Assembly: GCA_020630525.1 (NCBI GenBank)
Contig: JAHDBF010000011.1
Span: 1 to 38,155 of the forward strand
Length of the DNA stretch: 38,155 nt
Source of the DNA: Saprospiraceae bacterium
GTDB lineage: Bacteria; Bacteroidota; Bacteroidia; Chitinophagales; Saprospiraceae
Direction of reading: 5' to 3'
Shown here: piece after piece, positions 34,295 through 38,155 of the stretch
Layout of the letters: each line of letters begins with the position of its first letter
Position numbering within the stretch: position 1 is the stretch's first letter
Notes under the pieces: model-generated
Seen by the model: only the letters and a program-made list of their open reading frames with translations
Databases searched by the model: none
What the model was told of the DNA's origin: nothing
Position numbers and translations under genes: made by a program

Positions 34295-34992
34295 TGTGTG
34301 GTCGGTCTTCCCTAACCAAGACTGAAAAAGAAATCGAAGAAAGATTTAATGCTACTTTCTATTCAGACGAATTAGAAAGATACAATCCTATTCCCAATTA
34401 CAATATTGCGCCTACCCAATATTGTGCTGTGATTACAAATATGGATCGTGATAAGATAAATCTCTTTAAATGGGGACTAATACCACATTGGTCGACAGAC
34501 ACAAAATCCGCATTTAGAATGATCAATGCAAGGATAGAAACATTACAAGAAAAACCTGCTTTTAAAAACTTAATCCAAAGCCACCGTTGTATTGTCCCAC
34601 TTGACGGATATTACGAATGGAAAAAGGAAGGAAAAACCAAGCAAGCCTATAGAATTACCACAAAAGATCAAGCCATTTTTTCTTGCGCTGGGCTTTATAC
34701 TAAGTGGAAATCTCCTACAAACGATACTGTACATTCGTTTACCATAATAACACAAAATGCTTCTAGTAGTATCGCTCATATTCATGAAAGAATGCCTGCA
34801 ATACTGACCAAAGCACAAGAATCATTTTGGCTAGATAATAACATACCACCAAAAGAAGTGATTGACATTATTTCTCCGTATTCTGATGAACAAATCCATC
34901 ATTATCCAGTTTCTAATAGAGTTGGTAAGGTATCTGAAAATGATGAAAAATTAATCGAAGAAATTGCTGTCCAAAAAACGCTATTTGATTGA
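34294..34992 (+). CDS. yedK: SRAP (SOS-response-associated peptidase) family, abasic-site protein YedK/HMCES
   Basis: Forms a covalent thiazolidine link through Cys2 to abasic sites in single-stranded DNA, shielding them at replication forks. The catalytic set is intact: Cys2 (MCGR), Asn78 in MINARIE, Glu108 in DGYYEWKKEG and His164 in HIHERMPAIL, close to E. coli positions 2, 75, 105 and 160. Because Cys2 must be exposed after removal of Met1, the ATG at 34294 must be the start, not the TTG one codon before. It shares one base with the stop of the SPOR gene (TGATG), so coupled translation is expected. Length 232 residues is normal. Confidence 0.95.
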   Translation: MCGRSSLTKTEKEIEERFNATFYSDELERYNPIPNYNIAPTQYCAVITNMDRDKINLFKWGLIPHWSTDTKSAFRMINARIETLQEKPAFKNLIQSHRCIVPLDGYYEWKKEGKTKQAYRITTKDQAIFSCAGLYTKWKSPTNDTVHSFTIITQNASSSIAHIHERMPAILTKAQESFWLDNNIPPKEVIDIISPYSDEQIHHYPVSNRVGKVSENDEKLIEEIAVQKTLFD

Positions 34993-35038
34993 TAAAAACG
35001 GCAGATGTTAATCTCCAACATATTAATTTAAAAATAAG

Positions 35039-35046
35039 TAACTTTG
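35039..35046 (+). promoter_or_regulatory. -7 promoter box of ahcY
   Basis: TAACTTTG, an exact TAnnTTTG match, 16 bases ahead of the ATG at 35063. The resulting leader would be only about 10 bases, leaving no room for an SAH or SAM riboswitch. Confidence 0.55.
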
Positions 35047-35062
35047 CAAAAATTTTACAAAA

Positions 35063-36376
35063 ATGATTTCTACGGATAACAAATTAAAGTATAAAGTTAA
35101 GGATATCAGTCTTGCAGATTGGGGTCGTAAAGAAATAACATTAGCAGAGGCAGAAATGCCAGGATTAATGTCTTTAAGAGAAGAATTTGCTGGTCAGAAA
35201 CCACTAGCAGGTGCTAGGATTGCAGGATGTCTTCACATGACAATTCAGACTGCTGTACTTATCGAAACATTGGTAGACTTAGGTGCAGATGTAACCTGGT
35301 CTTCATGTAATATATTTTCAACTCAAGATCATGCTGCTGCTGCGATAGCTGCTGCTGGAATTCCAGTATATGCATGGAAAGGCATGAACGAAGAAGAGTT
35401 TGACTGGTGTATAGAGCAAACTTTATTTGCTTTTAAAGATGGTCAACCATTAAATATGATTCTTGATGATGGTGGTGATTTGACAAATATGGTTTTGGAT
35501 AAATTTCCAGAATTGGTTGCTAACATCAAAGGATTAAGCGAAGAAACAACAACAGGTGTACACAGATTATACGAAAGAGTAACTAAAGGCACTTTACCTA
35601 TTCCAGCTATAAATATCAATGATTCTGTAACGAAATCTAAATTTGATAACAAATACGGATGTAAAGAATCTTGTGTAGATGCGATCAGAAGAGCAACTGA
35701 CATCATGATGGCAGGTAAAGTAGCTGTTGTAGGTGGATATGGTGATGTAGGAAAAGGATCTGCGGCTTCATTAAGAGGTGCAGGATGTAGAGTAATCGTA
35801 ACGGAGATAGATCCGATCTGTGCTTTACAAGCAGCAATGGATGGATTTGAAGTAAAGAAAATGATCGATGCAGTTGCCGAAGCAAACATCGTAGTAACCG
35901 CAACTGGAAACTATAACATCATCACTGAAAAGCATTTCAGAGCGATGAAAGATAAAACAATCGTTTGTAACATCGGACACTTTGACAACGAGATCGACAT
36001 GGCTTGGTTAAACGGCACTTATGGTGACACTAAAGATGAGATTAAGCCTCAAGTAGATCTTTATACTGTTGATGGAAAAGATATTATCGTATTGGCAGAA
36101 GGAAGATTAGTAAACCTTGGTTGTGCGACTGGTCATCCATCATTCGTAATGTCTAATTCTTTTACCAATCAAGTATTGGCACAATTAGAATTATGGAATA
36201 ACAGTGATAAGTACGAAAACAAAGTGTACATGTTGCCTAAGCATTTAGATGAAAAAGTGGCAAGATTACACTTAGCTAAAATCGGTGTTGAACTAGAAGA
36301 GTTGAGCAAAGATCAAGCGGACTATATCGGTGTAAAAACAGAAGGCCCATATAAGCCAGAATATTACAGATATTAA
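35063..36376 (+). CDS. ahcY: Adenosylhomocysteinase
   Basis: Splits S-adenosylhomocysteine into adenosine and homocysteine, clearing the product of methylation reactions. The 437 residues include the substrate-binding start [38 protein letters not shown], the catalytic region [13 protein letters not shown], the NAD-binding loop [11 protein letters not shown] beginning at residue 224, and the conserved tail [10 protein letters not shown]. It is complete. It has its own promoter box and terminator, so it is probably a single-gene unit. Confidence 0.98.
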   Translation: MISTDNKLKYKVKDISLADWGRKEITLAEAEMPGLMSLREEFAGQKPLAGARIAGCLHMTIQTAVLIETLVDLGADVTWSSCNIFSTQDHAAAAIAAAGIPVYAWKGMNEEEFDWCIEQTLFAFKDGQPLNMILDDGGDLTNMVLDKFPELVANIKGLSEETTTGVHRLYERVTKGTLPIPAININDSVTKSKFDNKYGCKESCVDAIRRATDIMMAGKVAVVGGYGDVGKGSAASLRGAGCRVIVTEIDPICALQAAMDGFEVKKMIDAVAEANIVVTATGNYNIITEKHFRAMKDKTIVCNIGHFDNEIDMAWLNGTYGDTKDEIKPQVDLYTVDGKDIIVLAEGRLVNLGCATGHPSFVMSNSFTNQVLAQLELWNNSDKYENKVYMLPKHLDEKVARLHLAKIGVELEELSKDQADYIGVKTEGPYKPEYYRY

Positions 36377-36400
36377 TCTGAAAACAAATAAAATTTTTAG

Positions 36401-36434
36401 AAAAGCTGTTCTGATTTCCAGAGCAGCTTTTTTA
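36401..36434 (+). terminator. Intrinsic terminator after ahcY
   Basis: AAAAGCTGTTCTG and CAGAGCAGCTTTT pair over 13 bases with one G-T wobble around the loop ATTTC, followed by a T tract. It lies 24 bases after the stop. Confidence 0.92.
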
Positions 36435-36557
36435 TTTTGGGTGAATGGGTTTCCTTTGTAAAATAACAATCACTTAATGGAGGGGAATTATATTTTTTTC
36501 ATAGAAATTGATTTTTATCCAGTGAATAATCGCTAATCAATTTCATAAGTTTATAGC

Positions 36558-38114
36558 ATGTTAGTAAAAACTTTTGCAAGTGCAGTCCAAGGTGTAGAAG
36601 CACAAACCATATCTGTCGAAGTAAATGCAGGTGGAACAGTTGCCGCAGGTAAAAACCTATTTACCATAGTAGGTCTGCCAGACAAGGCAGTCAGTGAAGG
36701 TTTGCCAAGAATAGAAGCTGCAGTACGAAATGTTGGCTTCCGAATCCCAAGACTAAGGTTAATCATTAATCTAGCTCCATCTGACATCAGAAAAGAAGGA
36801 TCAGCCTATGACCTTCCAATCTCGTTAGGAATACTGGCTGCAACAAAACAGATTTCTGGAGAAAGACTAGAAGACTATCTCATCATGGGAGAAATCAGTC
36901 TAGATGGAACGATAAGACCCATCAAAGGAATATTGCCCATTGCTATCCAAGCAAGAAAAGAAAAATTTAAGGGCATTATCGTACCTAAATTGAATGCAAG
37001 AGAAGCTGCCATCGTAAATGACTTAAAAGTCTACGGAGTTTCAAGTCTAAGAGAAGCCATAAATGTATTGGAAGACAAAGACCCGATCGAACCTATGGAG
37101 TACGACACTAGAGAAACATTCATCGAAAACATAAATGATTATAGCGTAGATTTTTCTGATGTAAAAGGACAAGAAAATATTAAGCGTGCATTAGAACTTG
37201 CAGCGGCAGGTGGTCATAATGCAATTTTAATCGGACCTCCTGGTTCGGGTAAAACGATGTTGGCAAGAAGGCTATCGACGATACTTCCACCACTATCTTT
37301 ATTAGAAGCATTGGATACAACCAAGATACATTCTGTTGCAGGAATGCTTGGTGGTGATGCATCATTGGTAACGCACCGCCCATTCCGTTCGCCGCATCAT
37401 ACGATCAGTGACGTAGCTTTGGTCGGTGGTGGATCAAATCCCAATCCTGGAGAAATATCATTGGCACATAACGGCGTTTTATTTTTGGACGAATTACCAG
37501 AATTTAAAAGAACGGTGCTTGAGGTATTACGCCAACCGATGGAAGAAAGAAAAGTGACGATTTCTCGGGCTAGAATATCTGTGGACTACCCTGCCAGTTT
37601 TATGCTAATCGCATCTATGAATCCATGTCCATGTGGATACTACAATCATCCAGAAAAGGAATGTGTCTGTGGACCAGGCATTGTAAAAAAATACCTCAAT
37701 AAAATATCAGGACCTCTACTTGATAGAATTGATCTGCATGTAGAAGTAACGCCTGTAAGTTATGACGAACTATCAGAAAACACATACACTGGAGAAAAGA
37801 GCGAACATATAGCCGAACGGGTAATTAAGGCCAGAGAAATCCAAACCAAAAGATTCGAAGAGACACCAACCATTTATAGTAATGCGCAAATGCCAAGTAG
37901 GATGGCAAGAGAAGTCTGTGCATTAAACTCAGCAGGACAAACACTCTTAAAAACTGCAATGAAAAAATTACAATTATCTGCGCGCGCTTATGATCGGATT
38001 TTGAAGGTAGCAAGAACGGCTGCAGATCTGGCTGGCAGTGATGAGATAAAAATTGAGCATATTGCAGAGGCTATTCAGTATCGGAGTTTGGATCGTGAAG
38101 GGTGGGTGGAGTAG
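36558..38114 (+). CDS. comM: YifB/ComM family Mg-chelatase-like ATPase
   Basis: A 518-residue AAA+ protein. In naturally transformable bacteria ComM is a hexameric helicase that drives branch migration during uptake of DNA. It has an N-terminal S5/Lon-like domain (about 1-170; FTIVGLPDKAVSEGLPRIEA and NLAPSDIRKEGSAYDLPIS), Walker A GPPGSGKT at 226-233, the Mg-chelatase block THRPFRSPHHTISDVALVGG, GVLFLDELPEF as Walker B, a four-cysteine segment NPCPCGYYNHPEKECVCGPG, and a C-terminal helical domain (LSARAYDRILKVARTAADL). It is complete and ends 41 bases before the window edge. A competence role here is inferred from family. Confidence 0.95.
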   Translation: MLVKTFASAVQGVEAQTISVEVNAGGTVAAGKNLFTIVGLPDKAVSEGLPRIEAAVRNVGFRIPRLRLIINLAPSDIRKEGSAYDLPISLGILAATKQISGERLEDYLIMGEISLDGTIRPIKGILPIAIQARKEKFKGIIVPKLNAREAAIVNDLKVYGVSSLREAINVLEDKDPIEPMEYDTRETFIENINDYSVDFSDVKGQENIKRALELAAAGGHNAILIGPPGSGKTMLARRLSTILPPLSLLEALDTTKIHSVAGMLGGDASLVTHRPFRSPHHTISDVALVGGGSNPNPGEISLAHNGVLFLDELPEFKRTVLEVLRQPMEERKVTISRARISVDYPASFMLIASMNPCPCGYYNHPEKECVCGPGIVKKYLNKISGPLLDRIDLHVEVTPVSYDELSENTYTGEKSEHIAERVIKAREIQTKRFEETPTIYSNAQMPSRMAREVCALNSAGQTLLKTAMKKLQLSARAYDRILKVARTAADLAGSDEIKIEHIAEAIQYRSLDREGWVE

Positions 38115-38155
38115 AAAATAACTTTTGGATGGCTTGTTGATTATATATTGTAGTT

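Noticed and set aside
34993-35062. SAH or SAM riboswitch ahead of ahcY
   Set aside because: The gap is 70 bases, and the -7 box leaves a leader of about 10 bases.
35443-35889. 148-residue minus-strand open frame within ahcY
   Set aside because: Antisense to a strongly conserved enzyme; no domain or start context.

Overview
The window is a stretch of ordinary chromosome from a Bacteroidota bacterium, most likely of the Saprospiria/Chitinophagia side. The placement rests on AT-rich DNA, several promoter boxes of the Bacteroidota form TAnnTTTG, weak ribosome-binding sites with frequent TTG starts, the gene pairs gcvH-VanZ-tonB, uppS-bamA-ompH and rsfS-ftsH, a beta-propeller sensor kinase paired with a LytTR regulator, and a TPR/PD40/OmpA-like envelope protein. 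I see no rRNA, tRNA, insertion sequence, prophage, CRISPR array or defence island. About 33 intact genes and one gene cut by the left edge fill it.

Region by region: (1) 1-570, minus strand, a DUF3109 cysteine-rich protein cut by the window edge. (2) 876-3914, plus strand: mitochondrial-type citrate synthase, GcvH, a VanZ-like membrane protein and an unusual TonB, closed by a strong terminator. (3) 4049-13064, plus strand: a secreted TPR protein, two unrelated alpha/beta hydrolases, an NTF2-like protein, DUF4286, an MFS transporter, acyl-CoA dehydrogenase, a site-2 protease and an FMN reductase, ending at a bidirectional terminator. (4) 13152-17323, minus strand: ompH, bamA, uppS (transcribed uppS to bamA to ompH), diverging from (5) a WecA/MraY-like phosphoglycosyl transferase and crcB on the plus strand. 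(6) 18922-22773, minus strand: LytTR response regulator and its propeller kinase, then about 500 bp without a gene. (7) 23297-29138, minus strand: a large OmpA-like envelope protein, a lipoyl-bearing E2 acyltransferase, cinA and birA. (8) 29225-38114, plus strand: rsfS, ftsH, a long amidophosphoribosyltransferase, a SPOR protein overlapping an abasic-site SRAP protein, ahcY and the ComM/YifB ATPase.

The genes serve central metabolism (citrate synthase, GcvH, E2, AhcY, PurF-like), outer-membrane and cell-wall building (BamA, OmpH, UppS, WecA-like, TonB, SPOR and OmpA-like proteins) and quality control (FtsH, site-2 protease, RsfS, SRAP). No obvious new multi-gene system is present. The points most worth a second look are an apparent AUU start codon for uppS with its promoter lying on the only TTG alternative, a TonB with an extra membrane helix and two polyproline tracts, an OmpA-like domain that lacks the usual peptidoglycan-binding residues, a PurF-like enzyme with an altered glutaminase motif, and a possible small RNA in the 22.8-23.3 kb gap.
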